Shown: positions 1 through 7,744, numbered from the stretch's first letter. The stretch is 64,000 nt of DNA from an uncultured Eubacteriales bacterium (GCA_900545585.1 UQZR01000005.1:35658-99657); one strand, 5' to 3'. Numbers and translations are program-made. The notes: generated by a model from the sequence alone, not told the origin.

Positions 1-171
1 CTGCTCCACGGCGTCGGGGACGTAGAGACGGCTGGCGCGGCTCAGTTCCTCCCTGCTCTTACCGGCGGCGCAGCACACCAGTTCACGGGCCTCCAGCGTG
101 GCGGCGGGCAGGCCAGCCTGGTGGAGCTGCTGGCGAATATCTAAATACAGATTGTTATATGTAATTGCCAT
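1..171 (-). CDS. prmC: PrmC, release factor glutamine N5-methyltransferase (N-terminal 57 residues, cut by window edge)
   Basis: Only the first 57 codons lie in the window; the gene runs off the left edge. The fragment has the look of the PrmC N-terminal helical domain: a run ending in LEARELVCCAAGKSREEL, where family members have a similar 'ARLLL...GKSREEL' segment that binds the release factor. PrmC methylates the glutamine of the GGQ motif in RF1/RF2 and so aids translation termination in the cytoplasm. The ATG at 171 lies 21 bases after the stop of the DUF1385 gene upstream, so the two are co-transcribed; the pairing DUF1385-prmC is common in Clostridia. The catalytic NPPY domain is outside the window, so the call rests on the N-terminal domain plus context. 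Confidence 0.75.
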   Translation of the reverse strand, partial: MAITYNNLYLDIRQQLHQAGLPAATLEARELVCCAAGKSREELSRASRLYVPDAVEQ

Positions 172-192
172 AATACGATGTGTTATCCCCTT

Positions 193-1140
193 TTACCACT
201 GATCCTTGCCTTTTTCGGCAGGAATCACCAGCTTCATGGCCTCGATGGCTACCTCGATCATGGAGTCGTCGGGCTCGTTGGTGGTGAAGTTCTGCATCCA
301 CATGCCCGGGGCGGACAGGATGCGGGTCACGGCGTTGTCATGGGCCCCCACGAAGCGGTTGAACTCGTAGGTCACGCCCACTACGGGAATCAGCAGCAGC
401 AGCTTGACGCCGATGCGGACCCAGATGTTCTGCCAGTTGATGTAGGGGAACACCAGGCTGGACACCAGAATGGACACTATGATCACCACGAACAGAAAGC
501 TGGTGCCGCAGCGGGGATGGTGCTTGGGCTGGGGACGGACGTTCTCCACCGTCAGGGGCAGGCCCGCCTCATAGCAGAAGATGGTCTTATGCTCCGCGCC
601 GTGGTAGCAGAACACGCGGTGAACGTCCTTCTGCTTGGAGCAGAGGATCAGATAGCCCAGGAAGATGGCCACCTTCACCACGCCCTCGATGATGTTGTGG
701 ACCGCGGCGCTCTTAGCGTGAAACAGTCCGGCGACGAACGTGGGCAGCAGCATAAACAGTACCAGTGTCAAGCCCAGGCTCAAAATCACGGAGAACGCCA
801 CCACCAGGGATTGCAGCTTCTCTGCGGGGATGTGCTTTTCCAGCCACTGGTCGAATTTGCCGGGCTGGGCATCCTCCTCATCAGGGAAATAGTCCGCCGA
901 AAACATCAGCGCCTTGACGCCGGTGATCATGGAGCTGATGAACGTCACGGCGCCGCGGAGGATAGGCACGCCCAGAATGGGGTACTTGCTCCTGATGAAC
1001 TTCCGCTCTGTGACCTTGGTGACCAGTCCCTCCGGAGAGCGGACCACAATGGCGTCCTTCTCCGGTCCGCGCATGAGGATACCTTCAATCAGCGCCTGCC
1101 CGCCGATAGTGGTGCGGAACGCGCCCTGTTTCTTTTCCAT
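193..1140 (-). CDS. DUF1385 family membrane protein (YqhQ-like)
   Basis: A 315-residue integral membrane protein of the DUF1385 family, whose function is not established. Recognisable family features are the N-terminal GGQALIEGILMRGP segment and the central CYHGAEHKTIFCYE region with conserved histidines, followed by HPRCGTSFLF. Hydrophobic segments are seen in the middle (two around residues 105-165) and in the C-terminal third (two more around residues 220-265). An upstream in-frame ATG exists at 1176, but the ATG at 1140 is preferred because a GAAAGGA ribosome site precedes it and the conserved domain starts just after it. It is the first gene of an operon with prmC and has its own promoter at 1167-1195. 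The identification of the family is firm; no function is claimed. Confidence 0.88.
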   Translation of the reverse strand: MEKKQGAFRTTIGGQALIEGILMRGPEKDAIVVRSPEGLVTKVTERKFIRSKYPILGVPILRGAVTFISSMITGVKALMFSADYFPDEEDAQPGKFDQWLEKHIPAEKLQSLVVAFSVILSLGLTLVLFMLLPTFVAGLFHAKSAAVHNIIEGVVKVAIFLGYLILCSKQKDVHRVFCYHGAEHKTIFCYEAGLPLTVENVRPQPKHHPRCGTSFLFVVIIVSILVSSLVFPYINWQNIWVRIGVKLLLLIPVVGVTYEFNRFVGAHDNAVTRILSAPGMWMQNFTTNEPDDSMIEVAIEAMKLVIPAEKGKDQW

Positions 1141-1166
1141 ATGCCTGAATGATCCTTTCTGTGACA

Positions 1167-1195
1167 AGCATACCACAGCTCGCCTAAAAATGCAA
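1167..1195 (-). promoter_or_regulatory. Sigma-A promoter of the DUF1385-prmC operon
   Basis: On the minus strand: TTGCAT at 1190-1195, a 17-base spacer, and TATGCT at 1167-1172, with a TG dinucleotide just upstream of the -10 (extended -10). The start codon at 1140 is about 20 bases downstream of the expected transcription start. Confidence 0.65.
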
Positions 1196-1210
1196 CAGTT
1201 GTTCGATTAT

Positions 1211-2653
1211 TTACAGTTCTTTTTCTGTCTCCCGCTTCAGCGGCAGGCGGATAGTCACCACAGCGCCGCCTCCGGCGGCATTGGCGATGTCAAACTGGCC
1301 GCCGTGGAGGTGGACGATCTCATCGCAGACCGCCAGGCCGATGCCGCTGCCGCGGGCGCGGGAGGAGCCCTTGTAGAATTTCTGCTTCACGTAGGGCAGC
1401 TCCGCCTCGGGGATGCCGGGGCCGAAGTCGCGGATGGAGATGATATACTCCCCCTCCTGCTGGGTGAGGTGGACCACGATGCGCTTGCCGGAACCGCCGT
1501 GCTTGGCGGCGTTGTCCAGCACGTTGCAGAACACCTGCTTCAGCCGCTCAGGGTCGCCGGTGATAGGCTCGTCATACAGAGCCTTGTCGCTGCCGTACTC
1601 CAGGGAGATGCCGTCCTGGCGGAACAGCTCGCGGTAGGTGTAGACCGCGTCCTCCAGCTCCGCCTGTATGTCGGTGTCCTCTACCTGCAGGGTGAAGCGG
1701 CCATCGGTCATCTTGGAGAAGTCCAGCAGCTCCTCCACCATGTTGGTCAGGCGGCGGGACTCCTTGAGGATGATCTGCACGCCGCGGCGCAGCTGCTGCA
1801 CGTCGCCGGACTCGTCCTCCAGCAGCGTCTCACCCCAGCCGTTGATGGCCGTCAGGGGCGTTCGCAGCTCGTGGGACACGGAGGAGATGAACTCCGACTC
1901 CATCTTCTCGCTCTGACTGATCTTCAGGGACATATCGTTGATGTTGTCCACCAGCACACCCATCTCATCGGTGTATTTGTTGGGGATCTGGATGCCGTAG
2001 CTGCCGGCGGAGATGCGCTTGGCCGTCTCCGACACGGCGGAGACAGGGGCCACTACGTTGTTGATGAAGATGGAGCTGGACAGGAAAATCAGGCAGATCA
2101 CCGCAGTCATGACGCCGCAGACTACCAGCACCGTCAGAAACACCTGACGGTCCAGGTTCCCGATGGCGGTGACATAGCGCATGACGCCCACCACCTGCCC
2201 GTTGAACTTCAGCAGGCTGGAGGCGGCGATGATCCGCTCGCCGGTGGCCTCATCGCGGCCCACGTAATCCTGCACCGTGCCGCTCTCCACGGCGCGGGCC
2301 ACCTCCGGTGTGCTGGGATAGGTGCCCGCCGTCAGGCCGCGGGTGGTGACCTCCACGCGGCCTGAGCTGTTGAGAAATTGCAGCTCGATGTGGTCTCTGT
2401 CGTCAAAGGTGGCGGCGTACAGTGTGGCGCTGCGGTAATACTCCTTGTAGCCGATCATGACATAGGTATTGAAGTAGTCGGCGCCGGCGGCCGCCTTGGC
2501 CCGCAGGGTGGAGCGGGCGCTGTTGTAGTAGTTGCTGGCGAAGCCCACAGAGATGAGGGCGCCCACCAGCAGCAATATGGCGGCCACGGGGCCGATGCTT
2601 CCGGCCAGCCAGCGGCGGCGCAGGCCCTGTACCCGCGGCAGCTTGGGGGACAT
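1211..2653 (-). CDS. Sensor histidine kinase (PhoR/WalK type)
   Basis: A 480-residue membrane-bound kinase. Order of parts: TM1 about residues 17-39, an extracytoplasmic sensor of about 130 residues, TM2 about 171-194, a HAMP linker about 195-247, a HisKA domain with phospho-acceptor His261 in SHELRTPL, and a HATPase domain with N box NVLDNAAKHG, G1 DFGPGIP and G2 GSGIGLAV. It should autophosphorylate and pass phosphate to the response regulator encoded just upstream (2816-3499). The ATG at 2653 is chosen over an upstream one because it is preceded by GAAAGGAG at 8 bases and begins the hydrophobic N-terminus. Between regulator and kinase lies a 162-base spacer with a large imperfect hairpin, which is unusual for such pairs. 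The signal sensed cannot be told from sequence; the linked lipoprotein gene (3519-4835) is a candidate accessory factor. Confidence 0.92.
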   Translation of the reverse strand: MSPKLPRVQGLRRRWLAGSIGPVAAILLLVGALISVGFASNYYNSARSTLRAKAAAGADYFNTYVMIGYKEYYRSATLYAATFDDRDHIELQFLNSSGRVEVTTRGLTAGTYPSTPEVARAVESGTVQDYVGRDEATGERIIAASSLLKFNGQVVGVMRYVTAIGNLDRQVFLTVLVVCGVMTAVICLIFLSSSIFINNVVAPVSAVSETAKRISAGSYGIQIPNKYTDEMGVLVDNINDMSLKISQSEKMESEFISSVSHELRTPLTAINGWGETLLEDESGDVQQLRRGVQIILKESRRLTNMVEELLDFSKMTDGRFTLQVEDTDIQAELEDAVYTYRELFRQDGISLEYGSDKALYDEPITGDPERLKQVFCNVLDNAAKHGGSGKRIVVHLTQQEGEYIISIRDFGPGIPEAELPYVKQKFYKGSSRARGSGIGLAVCDEIVHLHGGQFDIANAAGGGAVVTIRLPLKRETEKEL

Positions 2654-2732
2654 GTTCCTCAGCTCCTTTCGTGGTAAAGTCAAAATAAGCGGCGCGGCGT
2701 TGTCAATAGAACACGGATGGCAAGAGATTTTT

Positions 2733-2801
2733 CGCCGAGACAAGGCGCAAAGCCGCCGCTGTACTTTGTGTACAGCCAGACTTTGCAACGCAGTATCGGC
2801 G
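2733..2801. repeat. Long imperfect inverted repeat between regulator and kinase genes
   Basis: The two arms start with CGCCGA at 2733 and end with TCGGCG at 2801. Matching blocks nest inward: CGCCGA/TCGGCG, GCAAAG/CTTTGC, and the core CTGTAC-tttgt-GTACAG. A smaller hairpin (GGCGGA/TCCGCC) follows at about 2799-2814. The element fills most of the 162 bases between the response regulator stop and kinase start. It may be a REP/MITE-like insertion or an mRNA structure that lowers kinase expression relative to the regulator. No target duplication was identified. Confidence 0.6.
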
Positions 2802-2815
2802 GAAAAGATCCGCCA

Positions 2816-3499
2816 TCAGAAGCCCCACTTATAGCCGTAGCCCCAGATCGTGGTAATGTACGTTGGATTCGTGGCGTTGTCCTCGATCTTGAGGCGGAGG
2901 CGGCGGATGTTGACATCCACGATCTTCAGCTCGCCAAAGTAGTCGTGGCCCCAGACCATATCCAGGATCTCCTCGCGGGAGAGGGCCTTGCCGGGGTTCT
3001 CCATAAACATCTTCATGATGGAGTACTCCACCTGGGTGAGCTTGATGCGCTGGCCGTTCTTCTCCAGGGTGCGGTTGCGGGTGTTCAGCAGGAAGGGCGG
3101 CTGGTCGATCTCACCGGCATCCACGGCGGCGCCGCCGGAGCGGCGCAGCAGGGCATCCACGCGGGCGGTAAGCTCGGCGGGTGAGAAGGGTTTGGTGACA
3201 TAGTCGTCGGCGCCGGTCATAAGGCCGGTGACCTTATCCATCTCCTGGGAGCGGGCGGTGAGCATGATGATGCCGATGGTCGCATTGGTGGCGCGGATGC
3301 GGCGGCAGACCTCGAAGCCATCGATGCCGGGGAGCATGATATCCAGAAGGGCCACGCGGACATCGGCGTGCTCCTTCAGCTTCTCCAGTGCCTCCTCGCC
3401 GGTCTCCGCCTCAATCACCTCGTAGCCGGCGCGGCGGAGATTGATGACGATAAAGCTGCGGATGCTGGATTCGTCCTCCAGGACCAGTACTTTTTTCAT
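2816..3499 (-). CDS. OmpR/PhoB-family response regulator
   Basis: A 227-residue two-component regulator. The receiver domain (residues 1-120) has the acidic pair near Glu8-Asp9, the phospho-acceptor Asp53 in LLDIMLPGIDG, a conserved Thr/Ser region (MLTAR) and the KPF lysine. A winged-helix DNA-binding domain follows (about 130-227) and ends in the typical YITTIWGYGYKW segment. The ATG at 3499 has AGAAAGGAG in front. The upstream lipoprotein gene ends 19 bases before it and the kinase gene follows, so the order lipoprotein, regulator, kinase suggests one transcript from the promoter near 4875. Target genes are unknown. Confidence 0.93.
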   Translation of the reverse strand: MKKVLVLEDESSIRSFIVINLRRAGYEVIEAETGEEALEKLKEHADVRVALLDIMLPGIDGFEVCRRIRATNATIGIIMLTARSQEMDKVTGLMTGADDYVTKPFSPAELTARVDALLRRSGGAAVDAGEIDQPPFLLNTRNRTLEKNGQRIKLTQVEYSIMKMFMENPGKALSREEILDMVWGHDYFGELKIVDVNIRRLRLKIEDNATNPTYITTIWGYGYKWGF

Positions 3500-3518
3500 A
3501 GTGCGCTCCTTTCTGACG

Positions 3519-4835
3519 TCAGGAATTGTTCCAGGTACCCAGGATGAGACTGAAGCTGCGGCGCAGCAGGTCCTCATCCATGCCGTAATAGGGGGCGATC
3601 TCAAAGACCTCGCCGGCGTAGACGGTGGTAGTCTGTCGGCGGAGGACCAGTCGGTGGCCCATGCGGCTGCGGGAATCGCGGTTCTCACCGGTGATGGTGT
3701 AGACGGACAGCACGGAGTCACCGTTGATGCAGAGGGTCATCTGGTTTTCGTTGGAGATGGCAGTGACAAGAGCGTCCACATCCCAGTTCCACCAGCTCAG
3801 GGGGATGGTGAAGTACCATCCGGCGGAGAGACAGTGGTAGGTCTTGACGGACTGCTCGAAACGGCCGTCGGACTTCCAGCTCATCCAGGCCACGAAGCCG
3901 TCGGTCTGCTCGGCGGCGCTGTCGGCATCGGGGCAGGGCAGCTCGATGATGCCGTCGCCGTCGATGTCCTGGGGGGAGAGCTGGCGGTAGGGGTAGACGG
4001 CGGCGGACACGCCGCTGTTTTTATCCAGCGCCACGTTGACAAGGCCCGCCTCCTGACGGTAGATAAGGATGTCGGTGACGGCCATGCTTGTGATATCCAC
4101 GCCGGTGATGAACACGGCGGGGGTATCCTTATCCACCATGCCGGTGACGACGCTGCCGCGGTTCAGGGCGGCCATGGAGGTGGACAGACGGCAGCGGTAG
4201 GACACGCCCATCTGTTCCTCCTGCCAGCCGTAAAACTCCGCCACGGGACCCAGCTCGCCGTCGCTGCGGAGCACCAGCAGGCTGGGCACGCCGTCGCCGT
4301 TGAGGTCCTGGACACTGAACTGGGTGTAGCCGCTGGACATCAGGGCTACCGGCTCCGACTCCACGGTGTAGGCGGCCAGAGTCTGAACATCGGCGCTGAT
4401 GCGCCAGCCCACGATGATCTCGCGGCATCCGTCGCCGTTGAGGTCCTGATAATAGACGCTGTCCACGGCGGAGCCGCTGCTCTCAATGGTGCAGAAACAG
4501 CGGTAGGTGTCGCCCTCCAGCCGGAACACCATGATCTTCAGGGGCTTTTCATCGCTGCTGCGGCGCAGGAACACCAGCGCCTCCTGGATGCCGTCATCCT
4601 CCAGATCCACCATCTGGACGGACTGGATGTTCCGGCCGCCGGAGGGCGAGGCGTACTCGTAGCCCTGGTCGATGAGACTGTCGATCTGCTGGGACAGGCC
4701 GGTATACTCCTCTGCCATACGGGGCAGGGTGAACAGCTGCTCCACGGAGGAGTCGAAGAAGGTGCAGCCGGACAGCACGGCGGCCAGCGCCAGTCCTGCC
4801 AGCAGCAGGATACACTTTTTCGCGGTATGCTTCAC
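3519..4835 (-). CDS. Lipoprotein with FG-GAP/VCBS-like calcium-binding repeats
   Basis: A 438-residue predicted lipoprotein. The N-terminus has a lysine-rich start, a hydrophobic stretch and the lipobox LSGC at about residues 21-24, so it is probably anchored to the outer face of the membrane. The body carries at least four D-x-[DN]-x-DG repeats (DLEDDGIQEA, DLNGDGCREI, DLNGDGVPSL, DIDGDGIIEL), the calcium-loop pattern of FG-GAP/VCBS repeats in beta-propeller-like domains. The start is GTG at 4835, with GGAGGG six bases upstream; the promoter has an extended -10. It is the first gene of the operon with the response regulator and histidine kinase, so an extracellular sensing or accessory role for that kinase is plausible, but this is inference from position only. 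No enzymatic motif was recognised. Confidence 0.8.
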   Translation of the reverse strand: MKHTAKKCILLLAGLALAAVLSGCTFFDSSVEQLFTLPRMAEEYTGLSQQIDSLIDQGYEYASPSGGRNIQSVQMVDLEDDGIQEALVFLRRSSDEKPLKIMVFRLEGDTYRCFCTIESSGSAVDSVYYQDLNGDGCREIIVGWRISADVQTLAAYTVESEPVALMSSGYTQFSVQDLNGDGVPSLLVLRSDGELGPVAEFYGWQEEQMGVSYRCRLSTSMAALNRGSVVTGMVDKDTPAVFITGVDITSMAVTDILIYRQEAGLVNVALDKNSGVSAAVYPYRQLSPQDIDGDGIIELPCPDADSAAEQTDGFVAWMSWKSDGRFEQSVKTYHCLSAGWYFTIPLSWWNWDVDALVTAISNENQMTLCINGDSVLSVYTITGENRDSRSRMGHRLVLRRQTTTVYAGEVFEIAPYYGMDEDLLRRSFSLILGTWNNS

Positions 4836-4870
4836 AGCGGTCCCTCCGTTCGCCTATAATTGCACCTTAT

Positions 4871-4879
4871 ATCATACCA
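4871..4879 (-). promoter_or_regulatory. Extended -10 promoter for the lipoprotein/two-component operon
   Basis: Minus-strand TGGTATGAT at 4871-4879 is a good extended -10 element about 40 bases before the GTG start at 4835. No convincing -35 hexamer is present at 17 bases, which is tolerated with an extended -10 but could also mean activator dependence. Confidence 0.5.
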
Positions 4880-4933
4880 CAGGGCGCGGCGTTTTGGTAG
4901 TGCTTTTTTGCGTTTTCCTGTGGAAAACGCAAA

Positions 4934-4961
4934 GTACGGACCGCCTTTCAGCGGTCCGTAC
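4934..4961 (-). terminator. Terminator after the zinc-ribbon protein gene
   Basis: A perfect 11-bp stem (GTACGGACCGC and its complement) with a 6-base loop, followed on the minus strand by TTTGCGTTTT. Next to it, 4908-4931 holds another perfect stem (12 bp, loop TGT). Together they separate the gene at 4986-5912 from the lipoprotein operon. Confidence 0.7.
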
Positions 4962-4985
4962 AGAGATGGTGGGGAATGTGCCGCG

Positions 4986-5912
4986 TCAGCGGATGCGGAT
5001 GATGGCCTTCACCGTGCCGCCGCCCACGGTGCCCACGATGGTGGCGTAGCGGCCGCTGCTGGTGCCGGTGACGGTGACCTTGGCGCCCTCCAGCTTGCAG
5101 ACGCCGTTGCTGTCGCCGTCCATGGCCCAGGTCACGGACGCGTCAGTGCCCTTGAGCCCCAGGGTCCAGACCTCGCCGGCCTTGGCGCTCATCTCGAATA
5201 CGCCGGTCTCGCTGGTGGAGGCCAGATCGCCCTCGTAGCCGCCCTCAGACGTGGCGGTGATGGTCAGCTTGCTGATATCCACCGTGGCGGTAGTATTGCC
5301 GGTGGTGCTTCCGGTGGTGCTTCCGGTAGTGCTGCCGGTGGTGCTGCCGGTGGTGTCGCTGCCCTCGGCGGCCTTGACGGTGACGCTGCACGTGGCCTCG
5401 GCGCTGCCCACCTTGGCGGTGATAACGGCGCTGCCCGCGGCCACAGCCGTGACCTCGCCGGTATCGCTGACGGTGACGACGGCGGGATCGCTGCTGCTCC
5501 AGGCGCAGGTCTCCGTGGTCTCCTCATTGACCTTCAGCGTCTCCTTGCCGCCCACATCCAGCGCCAGCACCGCGCGGTTCAGGGTGATGGTATCGGCGGG
5601 CTCCACAGGGTCGGGATCCGGTGTGGGGGTAGGCTCGGGGATCACGTCCTCCACAGGCGGCTTCTGGCCGCCGATGGCGGTTTTGATCTGGTCGCCGAAC
5701 AGCAGCCATACCACCAGCAGCACCAGCAGGATCAGCACCAGCACCACCACGGGGCCCAGAATGCTGGGTGCCTTGCGGCGGGGGGTCTCCGCTCTGCGGC
5801 GGCGCTTGGTGGCGCGGCCGCCGTAATAAGCATCGTCTTCTTCGCAGAACGGGCAGGTCTTATAGCTATCGGAGAACATCTCTCCGCATTTCTTGCACTT
5901 GATGAGACTCAT
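4986..5912 (-). CDS. Zinc-ribbon, single-TM protein with bacterial Ig-like (Big2) domain
   Basis: A 308-residue protein of modular build. Residues 1-25 form a zinc ribbon (CKKCGEMF...CPFC); a basic stretch KRRRR follows, then one strong TM segment (about residues 50-73), a proline-rich linker, and an extracytoplasmic Ig-like domain with the Big2 pattern (LNRAVLALDVGGKETL ... WSSSDPAVVTVS ... VTAVAAGSAVITA). A threonine/glycine linker built of repeated GSTT units connects to a C-terminal beta-rich domain of about 90 residues. Topology is inferred: zinc ribbon inside, Ig-like domain outside. It has its own promoter (5944-5972) and terminator. Function unknown; a cell-surface or envelope role is likely. 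The ATG at 5912 follows CGGAGG at 7-8 bases. Confidence 0.85.
   Translation of the reverse strand: MSLIKCKKCGEMFSDSYKTCPFCEEDDAYYGGRATKRRRRAETPRRKAPSILGPVVVLVLILLVLLVVWLLFGDQIKTAIGGQKPPVEDVIPEPTPTPDPDPVEPADTITLNRAVLALDVGGKETLKVNEETTETCAWSSSDPAVVTVSDTGEVTAVAAGSAVITAKVGSAEATCSVTVKAAEGSDTTGSTTGSTTGSTTGSTTGNTTATVDISKLTITATSEGGYEGDLASTSETGVFEMSAKAGEVWTLGLKGTDASVTWAMDGDSNGVCKLEGAKVTVTGTSSGRYATIVGTVGGGTVKAIIRIR
5290..5357. repeat. 12-bp tandem repeat coding for GSTT units
   Basis: About five and a half copies of a 12-bp unit (GGCAGCACCACC-like on the minus strand) encode the linker DTT-GSTT-GSTT-GSTT-GSTT-GNTT in the Ig-like protein. The copies differ at third positions. Such in-frame minisatellites can change copy number by slippage and alter linker length. 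Confidence 0.85.
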
Positions 5913-5943
5913 GTGGATACCTCCGAGAAAAAATCTATTTTAC

Positions 5944-5972
5944 ATAATACCCATTTCACCCCCTCACGTCAA
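5944..5972 (-). promoter_or_regulatory. Sigma-A promoter of the zinc-ribbon/Ig-like protein gene
   Basis: TTGACG at 5967-5972, 17-base spacer, TATTAT at 5944-5949 on the minus strand; 31 bases separate the -10 from the ATG at 5912. Confidence 0.75.
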
Positions 5973-6023
5973 CCGTCTATCGCCGAAATTCATTCTTTTT
6001 TTACATGATGCGCCCTGCGCCGC

Positions 6024-6052
6024 TTGCTTTTCTCCGTCACATTTCCTATAAT
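6024..6052 (+). promoter_or_regulatory. Sigma-A promoter of udk
   Basis: TTGCTT at 6024-6029, 17-base spacer and a perfect TATAAT at 6047-6052, 32 bases before the udk ATG. Confidence 0.78.
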
Positions 6053-6084
6053 GGCGGCAGAGATCACTTGGGAGGGCCCGTGAC

Positions 6085-6699
6085 ATGAACACCATTTTCA
6101 TCGGCATCGCAGGCGGCACCGACAGCGGCAAGACCACGCTGACGGAGCATCTGGCCGCCCGCTTCGGCAGTGACATCAGTGTGGTACACCACGACAACTA
6201 CTACAAGCGGCAGGACCGCCCCTTTGAGGAGCGCTGCCAGCAGAACTACGATCACCCGGACGCCTTCGACACCGATCTGATGATCGCGGACCTGAAGGCG
6301 CTGAAGCGGGGCGAGACCATCCACTGCCCCGTGTACGACTACGCCATCCACAACCGCACCGCGGAGACGGTGGAGGTGAAGCCCACCAAGGTGGTGATCG
6401 TGGAGGGCATCCTCATCTTCCAGAACAAGGAGCTGCGGGACCTGCTGGACATCAAAATTTTCGTGGAGACGGACGCCGACGTCCGCATCCTGCGCCGCGC
6501 CCTGCGGGACGTGGAGGAGCGGGGCCGGTCGCTGGAGTCGGTGGTGAACCAGTATCTCACCACGGTGAAGCCCATGCATGAGCAGTTCGTGGAGCCCACC
6601 CGCAAGTTCGCGGACATCATCGTGCTGGAGGGCGGCCACAATCTGGTGGCGCTGGACATGATCATGCAGCGCATCGCCAACCACATTGCGGAGAGCTGA
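6085..6699 (+). CDS. udk: Uridine kinase
   Basis: A 204-residue cytoplasmic kinase of the uridine kinase/phosphoribulokinase fold. It has a Walker A loop GGTDSGKTT at residues 10-18, the HHDNYYK motif that helps bind nucleoside, the DHPDAFDTDLM segment typical of Udk, and VEGILIF as the Walker B region. It phosphorylates uridine/cytidine to UMP/CMP using ATP or GTP in pyrimidine salvage. The length matches the family (about 205-210). It has a clear promoter at 6024-6052. The next gene starts one base after its stop, so the DUF218 protein is co-transcribed. Confidence 0.93.
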   Translation: MNTIFIGIAGGTDSGKTTLTEHLAARFGSDISVVHHDNYYKRQDRPFEERCQQNYDHPDAFDTDLMIADLKALKRGETIHCPVYDYAIHNRTAETVEVKPTKVVIVEGILIFQNKELRDLLDIKIFVETDADVRILRRALRDVEERGRSLESVVNQYLTTVKPMHEQFVEPTRKFADIIVLEGGHNLVALDMIMQRIANHIAES

Positions 6700-6700
6700 C

Positions 6701-7456
6701 ATGAAACGTGCCCTTTTCCGTATCGCCGCCGTACTGTGCATCGCGCTGGCGGCGTTCTTCCTGATGCCGGTCTTTGGCGGCATCCTGCACTTCGGCATGA
6801 TCTGGCCGGCGGCGGTACTGCTGTCGGCAGCGGCGGTGCTGCTGCGGCCGGACTTCTTCCGCCGCCTGCTGCGGCCCCGATGGCTGCGGCGGGCCGTGAG
6901 CCTGCTGGCGGCGGTGTGCGCCGCAGCGGTGCTGGTGACGCTGGGTATGATGGCCCGGGCGGCAGGGAATCGTCCGCCGGAGGACATGCCCTGCACCGTC
7001 ATCGTGCTGGGCTGTCAGGTGCTGGAGGACGGGCGGCCCAGTCTAATGCTGCAAAAGCGCATCGACGCGGCCTACGGCTATCTCTCCGCCCACCCCGATG
7101 CGGCCTGCGTCGCCTCCGGAGGGCTGGACGACAGCGAGACGGTGACGGAAGCCCAGTGCATCCGCAGCACGCTGGTATCCATGGGCATCGACGAAGGCCG
7201 CATCTATCTGGAGGACCGGTCCCGCTCCACCGAGGAGAATCTGTCCTTCTCCGCCGCCATCATACGGGAGCAGAGCCTGCCGCAGCAGGCGGTCATCGCC
7301 TCCGACAACTTCCACCAGCTGCGCGCCGCCATCTGGGCAGAGCGGGACGGGCTGACGCCCTACGCCGCAGGCTGCGCCAGCCCCTGGTTCCTCACTGCGG
7401 GCTACTGGGCGCGGGAGGCGGCGGCGCTGCTCTGCATGGCGGTCACCGGCATGTAG
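6701..7456 (+). CDS. DUF218 (YdcF/ElyC/SanA-like) membrane protein
   Basis: A 251-residue protein with two or three N-terminal membrane segments (about residues 5-75) followed by a DUF218 domain: TVIVLGCQVLEDGRPS, ASGGLDDSETVTEAQ, IYLEDRSRSTEENL, and a final aromatic block. DUF218 proteins are envelope-associated; ElyC and SanA of E. coli affect peptidoglycan and vancomycin tolerance, but the reaction is not known. The ATG at 6701 is preferred over an in-frame TTG at 6686 because a GGAGA site precedes it and it follows the udk stop directly. Cotranscription with udk is likely. Confidence 0.85.
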   Translation: MKRALFRIAAVLCIALAAFFLMPVFGGILHFGMIWPAAVLLSAAAVLLRPDFFRRLLRPRWLRRAVSLLAAVCAAAVLVTLGMMARAAGNRPPEDMPCTVIVLGCQVLEDGRPSLMLQKRIDAAYGYLSAHPDAACVASGGLDDSETVTEAQCIRSTLVSMGIDEGRIYLEDRSRSTEENLSFSAAIIREQSLPQQAVIASDNFHQLRAAIWAERDGLTPYAAGCASPWFLTAGYWAREAAALLCMAVTGM

Positions 7457-7495
7457 AGCCATTGTTGCCAGATTTTAAACCTTTGGAAAATGTCC

Positions 7496-7523
7496 TTGCA
7501 TTTTTCAATTTTCATGATAGAAT
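7496..7523 (+). promoter_or_regulatory. Promoter of the ferredoxin gene
   Basis: TTGCAT at 7496-7501, a 16-base spacer and TAGAAT at 7518-7523, 30 bases before the ATG. The surroundings are AT-rich compared with the neighbouring genes. Confidence 0.6.
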
Positions 7524-7553
7524 AGGCTTACAAATCTTTATGGAGGTGCTACT

Positions 7554-7727
7554 ATGGCTTATCAGATCGGTTCCGCTTGCGTCAGCTGCGGTGCTTGCGC
7601 GGACGCATGTCCCGTGGGTGCTATCTCTCAGGGCGATGATCGTTACGTCATCGATGCCGGTGCCTGCCTGGACTGCGGTTCTTGCAGCGATACCTGCCCC
7701 AATGGCGCTATCAGCCCCGCTGAGTAA
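7554..7727 (+). CDS. 2[4Fe-4S] ferredoxin (clostridial type)
   Basis: A 57-residue protein with two CxxCxxCxxxCP clusters: Cys9, 12, 15, 19 and Cys38, 41, 44, 48. This is the classical clostridial ferredoxin that carries low-potential electrons between oxidoreductases such as pyruvate:ferredoxin oxidoreductase, hydrogenase and NfnAB. The ATG at 7554 follows TGGAGG by 7-8 bases. The gene has its own promoter and strong terminator and uses more GGT, GCT and CGT codons than its neighbours, which fits high expression. The nfnA-nfnB operon in this window would be one possible partner, but the ferredoxin is general-purpose. Confidence 0.95.
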   Translation: MAYQIGSACVSCGACADACPVGAISQGDDRYVIDAGACLDCGSCSDTCPNGAISPAE

Positions 7728-7744
7728 TTTACATACGAGCGGTA

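Noticed and set aside
5290..5357. CRISPR-like array
   Set aside because: The 12-bp units have no spacers, are in frame and encode GSTT.
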